Source: Sulfurospirillum multivorans DSM 12446 (GTDB taxonomy: Bacteria > Campylobacterota > Campylobacteria > Campylobacterales > Sulfurospirillaceae). Taken from it: DNA of 64,000 nucleotides. The DNA lies in assembly GCF_000568815.1 (NCBI RefSeq), contig NZ_CP007201.1, forward strand, positions 1,488,001 to 1,552,000, read 5' to 3'. The notes beneath the pieces were generated by a model, which saw only the letters and a program-made list of their open reading frames with translations, was not told the origin of the DNA and did not search any database. Positions 44,723 through 53,032 of this stretch are shown piece after piece (positions within the stretch are counted from its first letter, which is position 1; each line of letters begins with the position of its first letter). A program made the translations under genes and the position numbers.

Positions 44723-44744
44723 GCTTTCTCCTTTTTTTAGGCAT
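44691..44744 (-). CDS. possible 17-residue basic leader peptide
   Basis: An AAGGATAAAACT ribosome-binding site precedes an ATG frame encoding MPKKRRKHDGFKPSHLC. It overlaps the start of the first membrane-protein gene, so it could couple translation. The strong ribosome-binding site is the only support. Confidence 0.25.
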   Translation of the reverse strand: MPKKRRKHDGFKPSHLC

Positions 44745-44856
44745 AGTTTTATCCTTGTTTTTTTTCTAAAAACCTGTTTTTTTAGACAGAACTAGGGTAG
44801 GGTGGTTTTTACATAATGCTCAAATGGTTAGGAAATATTCCCTTAAAGAATAAGGG

Positions 44857-44955
44857 CTAAGAAGGCAGTGATCCACGAGGGAGATGCGAAAAGAAAAAAG
44901 CTTGGTATCTAAAAAGCACCATGGTTTTACAAATGAACTTGATGGTTAAACACAT
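44857..44955 (-). CDS. possible 32-residue small protein
   Basis: In the 340-base gap 44796-45139 a minus-strand ATG preceded by AAAGGAGT opens a frame of 32 codons with hydrophobic and basic residues (MCLTIKFICKTMVLF). The ribosome-binding site resembles those of the neighbouring tiny genes. Otherwise I see nothing in this gap except AT-rich DNA. Confidence 0.25.
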   Translation of the reverse strand: MCLTIKFICKTMVLFRYQAFFFSHLPRGSLPS

Positions 44956-45139
44956 GGTCTTTTACTCCTTTTTTCTTTTTTTACACATCATATTATAATC
45001 CTAAAATAATGCAAAGTCAAGCGGGTAAATGCCGATAGAATAGGGCTTAGATGCATTGTTGAGCGCTTTGATTTTTGAATAATTTTAGCTATAATGGCGC
45101 ACGCACGCACTCCTGCTAAGAGAAATTTAAGCTCTTTTT

Positions 45140-45439
45140 TCATTTTTTCAAAAGGGTATCATTTAAATTCTCTTGTTTTTTATCACCTAAATCGTAAGAG
45201 GGTGTTATAACACTATGATAAAGCCCATGGCTTTTTACCCAATCGTATAAACACTTTTCACAAATATCCATGTTGAGTCTACTTATATCTTCCAATAAGG
45301 CACCGTCATACCCAAAGGTATGCTCACTGTGTATCAACTCTTTATGCAAGCTATTACTTTCATAATGTTCACCACAGACATCACACCGTATTTGGTTTAA
45401 GACATCCACTTCTTGTAACTCTTTTTTAAAATAATGCAT
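45140..45439 (-). CDS. zinc-ribbon-like small protein
   Basis: A 99-residue soluble protein with two Cys pairs, CDVCGEHY near residue 19 and CEKCLYDW near residue 60, a likely zinc-binding pattern, plus His-rich stretches between. It follows a 34-codon gene by twelve bases. Function unknown; short zinc-ribbon proteins of this kind are common on mobile elements. Confidence 0.55.
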   Translation of the reverse strand: MHYFKKELQEVDVLNQIRCDVCGEHYESNSLHKELIHSEHTFGYDGALLEDISRLNMDICEKCLYDWVKSHGLYHSVITPSYDLGDKKQENLNDTLLKK

Positions 45440-45451
45440 GAGCTCTTCTTG

Positions 45452-45556
45452 CTACAGAGCATGCACAAGATGCACAATAAACTCAACACTAATGACAAAC
45501 AGTGCATAATGATGCTCTCTAGTAATCAGTTTTCGCTCGTTTATTTTTTGTTTCAT
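45452..45556 (-). CDS. 34-residue small protein
   Basis: An ATG after AAGGAGAATACGAAC opens a frame starting MKQKINERKLITREHHYALF and ending in a hydrophobic segment. The strong ribosome-binding site and close spacing to the 45439 gene support it. Family unknown. Confidence 0.4.
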   Translation of the reverse strand: MKQKINERKLITREHHYALFVISVEFIVHLVHAL

Positions 45557-45703
45557 GTTCGTATTCTCCTTGTGTTTTAGTACAGTAATTATAAAATAAA
45601 TTCGAAAAAAATACAAGAGCCTAAATATTTAAATAAATACAAAGAATAATTATAATATAATTATATAAGCATAAAAAGCACTAAAAGTCAAGCAAGGAAA
45701 ACC

Positions 45704-45922
45704 ATGGAGCGAGAAAAACTCAATACACTTTTTAAACACGCAGGCCTCAGTAAAAAAGAGTTTGCTCAAAAGCTATCAATGAATTACCAAAGTGTTAACC
45801 AATGGGAATCTACCCAAAACGCTCCTTTATGGGTATGGTCTTGGTTAGAGAACTATGCTAAAGCGAGAAAGTTTGATGAAATGATGGCATTAGGGAAAAG
45901 TATGGAGGAGGGTAAGCGATAG
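45704..45922 (+). CDS. small HTH (XRE-like) DNA-binding protein
   Basis: A 72-residue protein whose residues 8-40 form a helix-turn-helix (GLSKKEFAQKLSMNYQSVNQ). AAGGAAAACC precedes the ATG. It is divergent from the 45556-45140 unit and probably regulates it or the tiny membrane-protein operon. Confidence 0.7.
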   Translation: MEREKLNTLFKHAGLSKKEFAQKLSMNYQSVNQWESTQNAPLWVWSWLENYAKARKFDEMMALGKSMEEGKR

Positions 45923-46809
45923 ATTTCTTTATTGCTCGTCGTCTGTCAATAATACTATTAAAGCTTTTTATAGAACACAAAATCCCATATTAATGCAAAA
46001 TGCTTTGATGCTTTAAAAGCTGAAGCGAATAGTTATAAAGAATATTCATTTATAGTAAAAACATTATTGAAAAACAAAGAAATTCTATAACAAAACCTAG
46101 CAGTGAACGCATGGCGTCACTGAAGTAAAACATTAAATGATAAAACTACTATCACATCATAAAAAATCATAACTCTCCTTATGTTGTATTAACTACACTC
46201 TGCGGTTGTAGTGACCGAAAACTCAGTTGAATATAGTCTGCACTTTTATAGCATTGCATCGTGCTTGATAGAAGCTTTCTATCCCCTTTGAGAGCGAAGG
46301 TTGGCGCGTTATGTAACGTAATGTACATAAATGATACGCGTGTAGGCTATGCGCGTAACACCTAATAGCTAATTTGTAGCTATATAACAAGAATAGTAAA
46401 ATAATAAGATAGTGAAAGTATAGCATGTAAATAAGTCTCTCTTTGCCTTTTTACCGTTTTGGTATAGAAATAAAAATGCGTTTATAAAGATAATAAATGC
46501 TTATTGGCGGGCTTTAAAACAAAAAAAATACAATCACAATTTATAATTATTCAATACTAAAATTCAATTATTTTTTCAACGTTTTATATCGATTGAACAT
46601 GCTATTACAAAAATATTATTAAATATATCAGTAAGAAGACTAAGTACTATATCTTAAAACAAACAATGCAAAAGTAAAATAAAAATTACAAAATTCAATT
46701 TGGAGTATTTTAAATTTGCAAGTAAAAAAAGTTTTTTGACTTTATAATAACTATCAATATGACATTGAGTATCTTAATAATACAATGTAAGTAAATATAT
46801 TTATCAGGA
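45923..46809. other. 887 bases without a recognisable gene
   Basis: Very AT-rich, with frequent stops in all frames. I see only chance frames, a small inverted repeat (CAGTGA...TCACTG near 46100) and a GC-richer patch around 46290-46370. It looks like decayed DNA upstream of the hsdM remnant. Confidence 0.5.
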
Positions 46810-46814
46810 ATAGG

Positions 46815-47340
46815 TACAGTGAACTTTGTACGAGTGCCGATGAACTTCAAGGCAGAATGGATGCAAGTGAGTATAAAAATTATATATTTACTTTACTATT
46901 TTAAAATATTCACAGATAAAAAAAGATGATGCAAGCAGTTTAATAGAAGTGCCAGAAAGTGCAAGTTTTATGATATGGAAAAGCTTGTAGTTGACAAGAT
47001 CAACAAAATCATCTCAGCTCTTGCAGAAGCAAATAACTTAAAATGTGTCATCGATAAAGCTGATTTTAATGACAAAACTAAGCTTGGCGATTGCAAGAAC
47101 TCTATCAAAATATTTAACAATCTTGAGCTTGATGGCAACACCGCAGAAGGCAATGATATACTTGGTAATACGCTACTTTGCAACAGAATGTGGCAAAAGT
47201 AAAAGACAGTTTTATAGACCATCTGAAGTCTCCAATATTATATCGCAAATTATCGTCATAAAGAAAAATACCACTCAAAATCAAACGATTTATAAAACAA
47301 AACATGTGGAAGTGTGTCGCTCTTTTTAAAAGCCTTTTCT
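46815..47340 (+). pseudogene. decayed type I restriction-modification methylase (hsdM)
   Basis: Pieces of HsdM appear in order but in shifting frames: ADELQGRMDASEYKNYIF (46830-46890), a short piece around 46960 (VPESASF, then YDMEKLV), KINKIISALAEANNL and IDKADFNDKTKLGDCKNS (frame from 46975), GNTAEGNDILG, then RYFATECGKSKRQFY and PSEVSNIISQIIV (47160-47260), and finally TCGSVSLFLKA in a third frame, the remains of the SAM-binding motif. The target-recognition and C-terminal parts are missing. The call is by family pattern. Confidence 0.75.
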
Positions 47341-47440
47341 AATTCTTTTAAATTTAAGTTTATTTTAACATTCCTATGAGACATTGGTTAGTTCTTTTAT
47401 CTAAAATACTATTGATAAAATTTATTTAAAGGAACTTACC

Positions 47441-47917
47441 ATGAAAAAGACGCTTAGTCTGCTTGTTAGTAGTGTTGCGCTATTGGCTGTAACAGGAGGT
47501 GCATTAAACGCATCTGAACAAATTGCAAAATATGACAATTTAAATCATGTTGTCAACCCGGATGGCAAAAAGGCATATGTCTTAAACTATGTTGAAACAG
47601 CGGATGGAAAGCCTGATAAAAAACTAACAATTAATATTCCAGAACTTCCCTACAAAGCCAGCTTCAATTTATGTCCAAATGTTGAAGAAGCAGATAAATG
47701 CAAAGGGTCTGTCTTTGTTAGAAAAAATGACGCTGAATTTTTAGTAGACTACAATGTAGTATTTTTAGACAGCATGAAAGACAAAAAACCAGCTATAACA
47801 CAAATTGAGAGTACAGAGGTCCCAATGGCTCTAAATGTCAAAAGCGATGAAGAGGAATTGTTTCTTTACCAAACATTGAGCGTTCACAACCGTTATTGGA
47901 TGTTAAAAAACAAATAA
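47441..47917 (+). CDS. secreted/periplasmic protein of unknown function
   Basis: A 158-residue protein with a clear Sec signal (MKKTLSLLVSSVALLAVTGG, cleavage near residue 24). The mature part is mainly polar with one Cys pair (NLCPNVEEADKC) that may form a disulfide. AAAGGAACTTACC precedes the ATG and a terminator follows, so it looks like an intact single gene amid decayed DNA. No family recognised. Confidence 0.65.
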   Translation: MKKTLSLLVSSVALLAVTGGALNASEQIAKYDNLNHVVNPDGKKAYVLNYVETADGKPDKKLTINIPELPYKASFNLCPNVEEADKCKGSVFVRKNDAEFLVDYNVVFLDSMKDKKPAITQIESTEVPMALNVKSDEEELFLYQTLSVHNRYWMLKNK

Positions 47918-47927
47918 AACCTTGTGA

Positions 47928-47966
47928 AGAAGTGGGTTTTAACAAGAAAGAGCCTGCTTCTTTTTA
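47928..47966 (+). terminator. terminator after the secreted-protein gene
   Basis: AGAAGTGGGTT can pair with AGCCTGCTTCT, using several G-U pairs, and TTTTT follows. Confidence 0.55.
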
Positions 47967-48259
47967 AAACATTGCTCTTACCTTTCTATTTTTCTATTTT
48001 AACATCGTTTTTAAGCCATAAAACTTAATCAAAAGTGCCGTCCCTCTTTTTGAAGACTTAATATATCAATACATTCAGATTATGATTGTGTACTTGAAGA
48101 TGAAATACTCACGCTTGAGAGTTACAGATTTATTATGCGTTTAAACTTTAAAGCTTGAAATTTTGAATCAATGGATAAACAACTCATCAGAAACTATTTC
48201 ATCATTAGCGGCAAAAGAGCGATTGATTAGCAAAAAGTGTATTAAAAAGAAAAAAATAA

Positions 48260-48442
48260 CTCTTAAATTTTGAGCTTGCAAAACAGCCTATTGAGTGTAT
48301 AAAATATATCATCGTTCATGAGATGATTCATCTACTTGAGCGATACCACAATGATAATTTTAAATCTTTGATGGATAAATATATGCCAAATTGGATTGAG
48401 AGAAAAAAACTCCTTGAATATTATCCTCTTTGTTGCTGTTGA
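48260..48442 (+). pseudogene. C-terminal fragment of a DUF45/YgjP-type metallopeptidase
   Basis: An open stretch of 60 codons reads IECIKYIIVHEMIHLLERYH, then FKSLMDKYMPNWIERKKLLE, the HExxH zinc motif and C-terminal pattern of YgjP-like metal hydrolases. It begins directly after a stop, and the N-terminal domain is not found upstream. Such genes often accompany type I restriction loci, which fits the hsdM remnant 900 bases before. Confidence 0.7.
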
Positions 48443-48465
48443 TTGAAATAATTATACTGGAGTTT

Positions 48466-49497
48466 TTACCCTAAATAATGCTCTGAGATATTAGCTCTTT
48501 CATGTTTCATGGCCCAAGAAACCTCCTGAAGAGCTTGTACGTAAGAAAGCCCACCAATAACTTGAATTTTAAAAAATCGCTCTTGTGCGTAATTCCATCG
48601 TAATCCATGAGTCGCATCATATTTTTGCCCTGTCTGATTTGCTGCTTTTTTAAGAGCTAATCGATACTTATTTTTATTAATAATGAATTTTGAGTGTTGT
48701 ATAAGATAAGCTTTTAGCTCTTGATAAGTTTCAACTTTAACCGATAAGTTCCCTGGCTTTCCTCCTTTCTCAACATCAAATATTCTTCCTTTTTGCATAG
48801 CCTCATATGTGTCGTATTCGTAGCCTTGCAGTTGAGGCACGCTAGAGTATGTATCATCTACTCTTGCATACTCAATAGTGTCACTTAGCGTATTATCTTT
48901 TAACTTATGCGTTTGCACTCTCATATATTCATCAATACGTAAGACCCCTTCTAATCTAGCCCCTGATTCATATTGAATTTTTGCAGCAAGTTTGTACAAA
49001 GGATCTTCAATAGCATTAATAAGTGCTTTGGGGTTTTCATAAATGCGTGAAAAGTTAGGATCAGCACTGGTCTCTATCACGAGTTTGTGTTTTCTTGCAT
49101 CATTAAGGATGGTTTGGCGAATGCTAAAATCGTATACATAGTGCGTATTCGTTGCATATCTTTGTTGTTCTTCAATAAATTTCTCATGAAGCATTGTTAA
49201 TGCATGTTCAAGCTTACCAATTGCGCAACTAATGGTTTCAAGATATTGTTCACTTACTCCTTGAAATACCTTTTTCATCATAAAGCCCATGATATACTCT
49301 GGGGTAAGCTTTTGAAGATCTTTAATGCCATAGTTGTCTTTTACATAATTACCTAATTGATTCCATATCTCTCTATATGTTTGAATCGTCCTAGTATTGG
49401 CTAGCTCTCCAGTTTGTTTTTGAAGAGCCTTGGATAGTCCTGGATGAAAAATGACTTCTGAGAGTAGTCCTGTTTGGTATTCAATTTTACTTCTCAT
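48466..49497 (-). CDS. tyrosine recombinase/integrase
   Basis: A 343-residue protein with a SAM-like N-terminal DNA-binding part and a C-terminal catalytic domain. Recognisable elements are ESGARLEGVLRI (first Arg), THGLRWNYAQERF (the HxxR box) and a C-terminal Tyr in ISEHYLG. Its ATG overlaps the stop of the upstream interrupted gene, so it is the last gene of a four-gene unit on this strand (51741 to 48466). It is not of the P4 type found at 53033. Confidence 0.75.
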   Translation of the reverse strand: MRSKIEYQTGLLSEVIFHPGLSKALQKQTGELANTRTIQTYREIWNQLGNYVKDNYGIKDLQKLTPEYIMGFMMKKVFQGVSEQYLETISCAIGKLEHALTMLHEKFIEEQQRYATNTHYVYDFSIRQTILNDARKHKLVIETSADPNFSRIYENPKALINAIEDPLYKLAAKIQYESGARLEGVLRIDEYMRVQTHKLKDNTLSDTIEYARVDDTYSSVPQLQGYEYDTYEAMQKGRIFDVEKGGKPGNLSVKVETYQELKAYLIQHSKFIINKNKYRLALKKAANQTGQKYDATHGLRWNYAQERFFKIQVIGGLSYVQALQEVSWAMKHERANISEHYLG

Positions 49498-49644
49498 TCG
49501 TACACCTTAGGTGTTTTGAGTTTAAATGATTTTTCACTGTAAAAACATTCGACACTTTCATTGAGTGCTTCTTCAACGATTGTCCCACTATGTAAATAGT
49601 AATGCAATTGTCTTACCAAAATACGACATTCAACTTTACATAAT

Positions 49645-50560
49645 AGACATCTTGCAAAACTCAAATAAAAGGCACTAAAAATGCTTGGCAAGAGGCATGA
49701 AAAAATATGAACAAATGCAAAAGCATAAACCCAAAGATTTTAAGCGCCATATTGGCGTTAATGAAGAGACATTTAACGCAATGATAGAGGTGTTTAGGCA
49801 ATACGATGAGAATCGTAAAAAAGGATTAGGTGTAGGAGGGAGGAGATCTCTTTCACCAGAAAATAAAGTACTTTTGATGCTTGGCTATTATCGTGAGTAT
49901 CGCACCCTTGAACATATTGGATTTGATTATGGTGTGAGTGAATCAACGGCTTCAAGGATTGTATGTGAAGTAGAAGAAGTGTTGATTAAGTCTGGTAGAT
50001 TTTCATTGCCAAGCAAGAGAGAACTCTATAAAAGTGATGTTGCCCTCTCTTTTGTTGTCATTGATGCGACAGAAACGCCTTGTCAAAGACCCAAAAAAAG
50101 CAAAGAGAGTACTACTCAGGTAAGCAAAAGCGTCATACCCTTAAAGGACAGATTGTGATTGATAAAGAGGAGAGGATTATGTGTGTGCATACCGCTAAAG
50201 GTACGACACATGATTTTAGACTGTTTCAAGAATCTAATCTCCCCTTGATGCCCAAGACCTGTGTTTATGTTGATTTGGGATATCTGGGTATTGCCAAAGA
50301 ACATAGCCATTGTCAAATTCCCCATAAAGCCTCCAAACTTCATCCTTTGAGTGAGGAGCAAAAAGAGGAAAACAGACAAAAAGCAAGTGCTAGAATATGT
50401 GTTGAACATGTGAATGCTAAAATCAAAACATTTCAGATACTCACCCAAAAATACAGAAACAGAAGAAAACGATTCAATCTACGCTTTAATTTGATATGTG
50501 GATTAATCAACTTTGACCGTGGTTTTGCTGTGGAATACAAATGAGTTTTGCAAGATGTCT
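49645..50560 (+). mobile_element. IS5-family insertion sequence (IS427-like)
   Basis: Perfect 19-bp inverted ends (AGACATCTTGCAAAACTCA at 49645-49663, complement at 50542-50560) bound 916 bp. AAT flanks both sides (49642-49644, 50561-50563). The transposase lies in two overlapping frames. Confidence 0.9.
49697..50544 (+). CDS. IS5-family DDE transposase made by -1 frameshifting
   Basis: Frame one (from 49697) has the helix-turn-helix and first acid (SFVVIDATETP). It ends at 50158. Frame two runs to 50544 with VYVDLGYLGIA (second acid) and ICVEHVNAKIK (catalytic Glu). An A7 run at 50093-50099 lies where the homologous sequence should pass from RPKK to KQREYYSG, so a -1 slip joins them. This is a normal expression device in the IS427 group rather than decay. 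Confidence 0.85.
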
Positions 50561-51021
50561 AATGTTTCAGCTAAGATAAAATTCTTTGCTTTCCTATCAA
50601 ACACTTCGATACAAATATTGGTTGGCTTTTTAGGGTGCAAATAGAGCTTGATTCCATTCGCTCTTTCATAATTAAATATGGCATAGTTCTTTTGACTCAT
50701 AAGCTGGGAATGGATAAATGCCAGTAGAATCTCTTGAAAATGAATAATGAAGATACGATTCACCAAAGGTGTTGTTCTCCAATAAAGTGTATCTATTTCG
50801 TAATAGGGATGACTTTTTTGTAACACATACCCACTCTCAATTTTTCCATTTTTCCCAGCACTGGTTGGGATAATCTTATTTTCTGGGATTTCTATTCTAT
50901 CTGTAGCAAGATAAAACTCTTGAATCAATGGTATTACATGTAAACTCATACGAACTCCTTATATAGTTTTTTTGTAAAGATAAAACCCTATAGATACTAT
51001 TCGTTTTAAAAAGCATAATTT

Positions 51022-51531
51022 TTAAAAATCACTCTTTACTTGCCTTACAGCATATTTAAGATCTTCAACTTTTTGTTTTATGTTGGGATAAAGTCTGGCT
51101 ATAAGAGTATGATCTACTTTGAAAGAATGGTGTTTTGCTAAAAAGGCCTTTACTTTTGGAAAACTAAAATGTTCTTCTTTAACTAAGCGATAGACCAAAG
51201 GGGCATAGTGTCCTAATAGCTTAGACGACTTGGTAACCTTTTTCTTTTTGTGGGCTGCTAATGTCACTTTTATTTGCATGTTAAATTTCTCCTCTAGGGT
51301 AGTTAATTCCTTTGAATGCTTTTTTGCAGAACCAAGGTGTAAGGTATGGTAATGTGCTTCAAGGGAGAATAGAAGCGCACTATGTAAAAGATGAGAGCGA
51401 TTTAGCTTAGAATCATTTCGTGATTTAAGAGCGTAGTAACGCTCTAAACTATTTTCCAAAATTTCACATTGCGTTACATCTGGTATTTTTGAAAATTTCC
51501 GTAAAAGCTGCTCTTGGGTATATGTTTTCAA
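51022..51531 (-). CDS. unknown basic protein of the recombinase unit
   Basis: 169 residues, basic and mostly helical, with a possible C-terminal DNA-binding region (HFSFPKVKAFLAKHHSFKVD). The only usable start is TTG at 51531, six bases after the stop of the AlpA-like gene; no ATG occurs in the N-terminal part. It may assist excision or replication of the element. Function not recognised. Confidence 0.5.
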   Translation of the reverse strand: MKTYTQEQLLRKFSKIPDVTQCEILENSLERYYALKSRNDSKLNRSHLLHSALLFSLEAHYHTLHLGSAKKHSKELTTLEEKFNMQIKVTLAAHKKKKVTKSSKLLGHYAPLVYRLVKEEHFSFPKVKAFLAKHHSFKVDHTLIARLYPNIKQKVEDLKYAVRQVKSDF

Positions 51532-51537
51532 GAAATA

Positions 51538-51741
51538 TTATTTAGATTTATTTTGTAGATTTATTTCATAAGCTATAGGATCTTTTAAATATTCCATTAA
51601 TTCACTTTCCCTCCACCGTGGGCTCCTAGAGCCTAAATAGATGGGAGAAGGCGCTTTTTTTAATTTCATTAGATTGCGCCAGCTACCTTCTTTTTTATTA
51701 ACTATTTGAAGTACATTTGCAAGACGATATAATTTATCCAT
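51538..51741 (-). CDS. AlpA/excisionase-like small HTH protein
   Basis: A 67-residue protein containing APSPIYLGSRSPRWRESELM, the wing and recognition part of AlpA/Xis-like (HTH_17) regulators. These control integrase genes. It heads the minus-strand unit ending with the integrase at 48466, opposite the repressor at 52038, as in phage and island control regions. Confidence 0.65.
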   Translation of the reverse strand: MDKLYRLANVLQIVNKKEGSWRNLMKLKKAPSPIYLGSRSPRWRESELMEYLKDPIAYEINLQNKSK

Positions 51742-51786
51742 TTTTTATTCCTAGTATGATATATTTTTTTACAAAATAAATCTGCA

Positions 51787-52026
51787 TTTATTGCGGTATA
51801 ATATTGTATATTTTATTAATATTAGCTTATAAATGCAGTTATTTGCATATTTTACGGTTTATTTATACTACTTTAACTATTTAATTATATGATATTGTCT
51901 AATACTTCACTTAGATGATAAAACTTTTTTATCATTCCTTGCCTTTTTTGTGATATAATGATGTAATTAAGAATTTAATGCGCTTTATTCGCGGTATATT
52001 ATTGTATTTAAATTTAATAAGCTTTA
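51787..52026. promoter_or_regulatory. divergent control region with two similar operator-like elements
   Basis: TTTATTGCGGTATAATATTG at 51787 and TTTATTCGCGGTATATTATTG-like sequence at 51984 are near-copies, each going on to an AATA...AGCTT end. They flank the start regions of the AlpA-like gene (left) and the repressor (right). ATGCAGTTATTTGCAT (51833) is a further palindrome and ATGATAAAA/TTTTATCAT near 51915 forms a hairpin. This looks like a phage-type switch region. Confidence 0.5.
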
Positions 52027-52037
52027 AAAGGGGATAT

Positions 52038-52445
52038 ATGCAGTTTAATGCAAATTATTTTATCGACCGATTACTTGATTACTATAAAGTTGCAACCATT
52101 GTTGCACTATCTTCTAAAATGCAAATATCGCAACAAACTATAACGTCATGGCGGACACGTAATTCTGTTTCAGCAATTCGTAAAAAGTGCCGAGAATTAG
52201 GTATTTATCACGATATTTTTAATAATTTAATATCTTCAAACAATAATTTTCAAAATGCAAATTTAAGTGGCGGTGCTACTGGAGTTGAAATTGGCTCCAT
52301 AAACAAATCAATTCATTCTATTGCGAATAATGATTTTGGTTGTGATGATCTTGTCAAATCTCTTGTTAAAGAGCTTTGCAAGAAATATAAAGACGATATG
52401 GACACTCTTAAAACTTTATTGTTTCAACTAACTCTCCAGAAGTAA
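52038..52445 (+). CDS. CI-type phage repressor-like HTH protein
   Basis: I start it at 52038 after AGGGGATAT, giving 135 residues; the longest frame begins 20 codons earlier. Residues 5-55 match the Bac_CI repressor N-terminal domain (DRLLDYYKVATIVALSSKM, then SQQTITSWRTRNSV). The second part is not a peptidase; it has a Gly/Asn-rich stretch (NANLSGGATGVEIGSINKS) and a short helical tail. It is five bases from the membrane-protein gene and probably controls this island. Confidence 0.7.
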   Translation: MQFNANYFIDRLLDYYKVATIVALSSKMQISQQTITSWRTRNSVSAIRKKCRELGIYHDIFNNLISSNNNFQNANLSGGATGVEIGSINKSIHSIANNDFGCDDLVKSLVKELCKKYKDDMDTLKTLLFQLTLQK

Positions 52446-52449
52446 AAAA

Positions 52450-53007
52450 ATGGATAATTCAGATATTACTACTTCTATTGATACGATAAAGAATGATTTT
52501 AGAGATGCAAATTTCCAAGATGAATCAGCAGGGGTTAAATTAAATAATTGCAAAATCAACTTATTGACTAATCAATTTAATTTCCCAAAACTTCATTGCA
52601 TCTTTGATAAACCAAAATTTGATTCTCAAAAATTTATACAAACTGGGGCACATACTCTTGTCTATTTTTTAATTATTATTGTTAGTGCTTTTTTGATTTT
52701 AGTAACTGTATTCGATTCGCAATTTAAAAATTTAAAAGATTTAGAACCTTATCTTGTAAAAATTCTAATTGATTTAATTATGTTGGTTTTGGTACTTGTG
52801 GCTTTTTTTGAGGTTTTCTATCGAAAATATAAAATAAATTTTTCAAATAAGCTATGCTCTATTATTAGAAAAAGTTTTCTTTTCTACATTTTACTTTTTA
52901 CTTTTTTAACATTATTATATATTTATTTTGGTTTGTACAAGTTTGCATTGCTATTTTTTATGGCCGCCACATACACTTTAGTTATTTTATTTCTGGTAAA
53001 AAAATAA
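52450..53007 (+). CDS. four-span membrane protein paired with the repressor
   Basis: 185 residues. The N-terminal 60 residues are cytoplasmic and contain DFRDANFQDESAGVKLNN, which resembles FQNANLSGGATGVEIGSIN in the repressor. Four membrane spans follow (about residues 68-90, 102-122, 132-155 and 160-180). The two genes are coupled. A membrane effector controlled by the partner through matching motifs is possible but speculative. No family recognised. Confidence 0.6.
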   Translation: MDNSDITTSIDTIKNDFRDANFQDESAGVKLNNCKINLLTNQFNFPKLHCIFDKPKFDSQKFIQTGAHTLVYFLIIIVSAFLILVTVFDSQFKNLKDLEPYLVKILIDLIMLVLVLVAFFEVFYRKYKINFSNKLCSIIRKSFLFYILLFTFLTLLYIYFGLYKFALLFFMAATYTLVILFLVKK

Positions 53008-53032
53008 CTATAGTAGTTTTAAATTAATTTGT

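Larger units (their letters stand above)
49494..50949 (-). pseudogene. unknown gene of the recombinase unit, interrupted by an IS5-family element
   Basis: Codons 1-129 (50949-50563) and the last part (49641-49494) are separated by the IS. Removing the IS and one copy of the 3-bp repeat AAT restores one frame without error (AET-LCKVECRILV), giving 178 residues. The protein starts MSLHVIPLIQEFYLATDRIE and I recognise no domain. It stood between the 51022-51531 gene and the integrase, overlapping the latter by 4 bases. Confidence 0.75.

Noticed and set aside
46223..46426. Minus-strand 67-codon hydrophobic frame
   Set aside because: No ribosome-binding site, odd composition and surrounding decayed DNA make it a chance frame.
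50080..50158. Transposase in two frames as a frameshifted pseudogene
   Set aside because: The frames overlap at an A7 run and the termini are perfect, which fits programmed frameshifting of this IS group.
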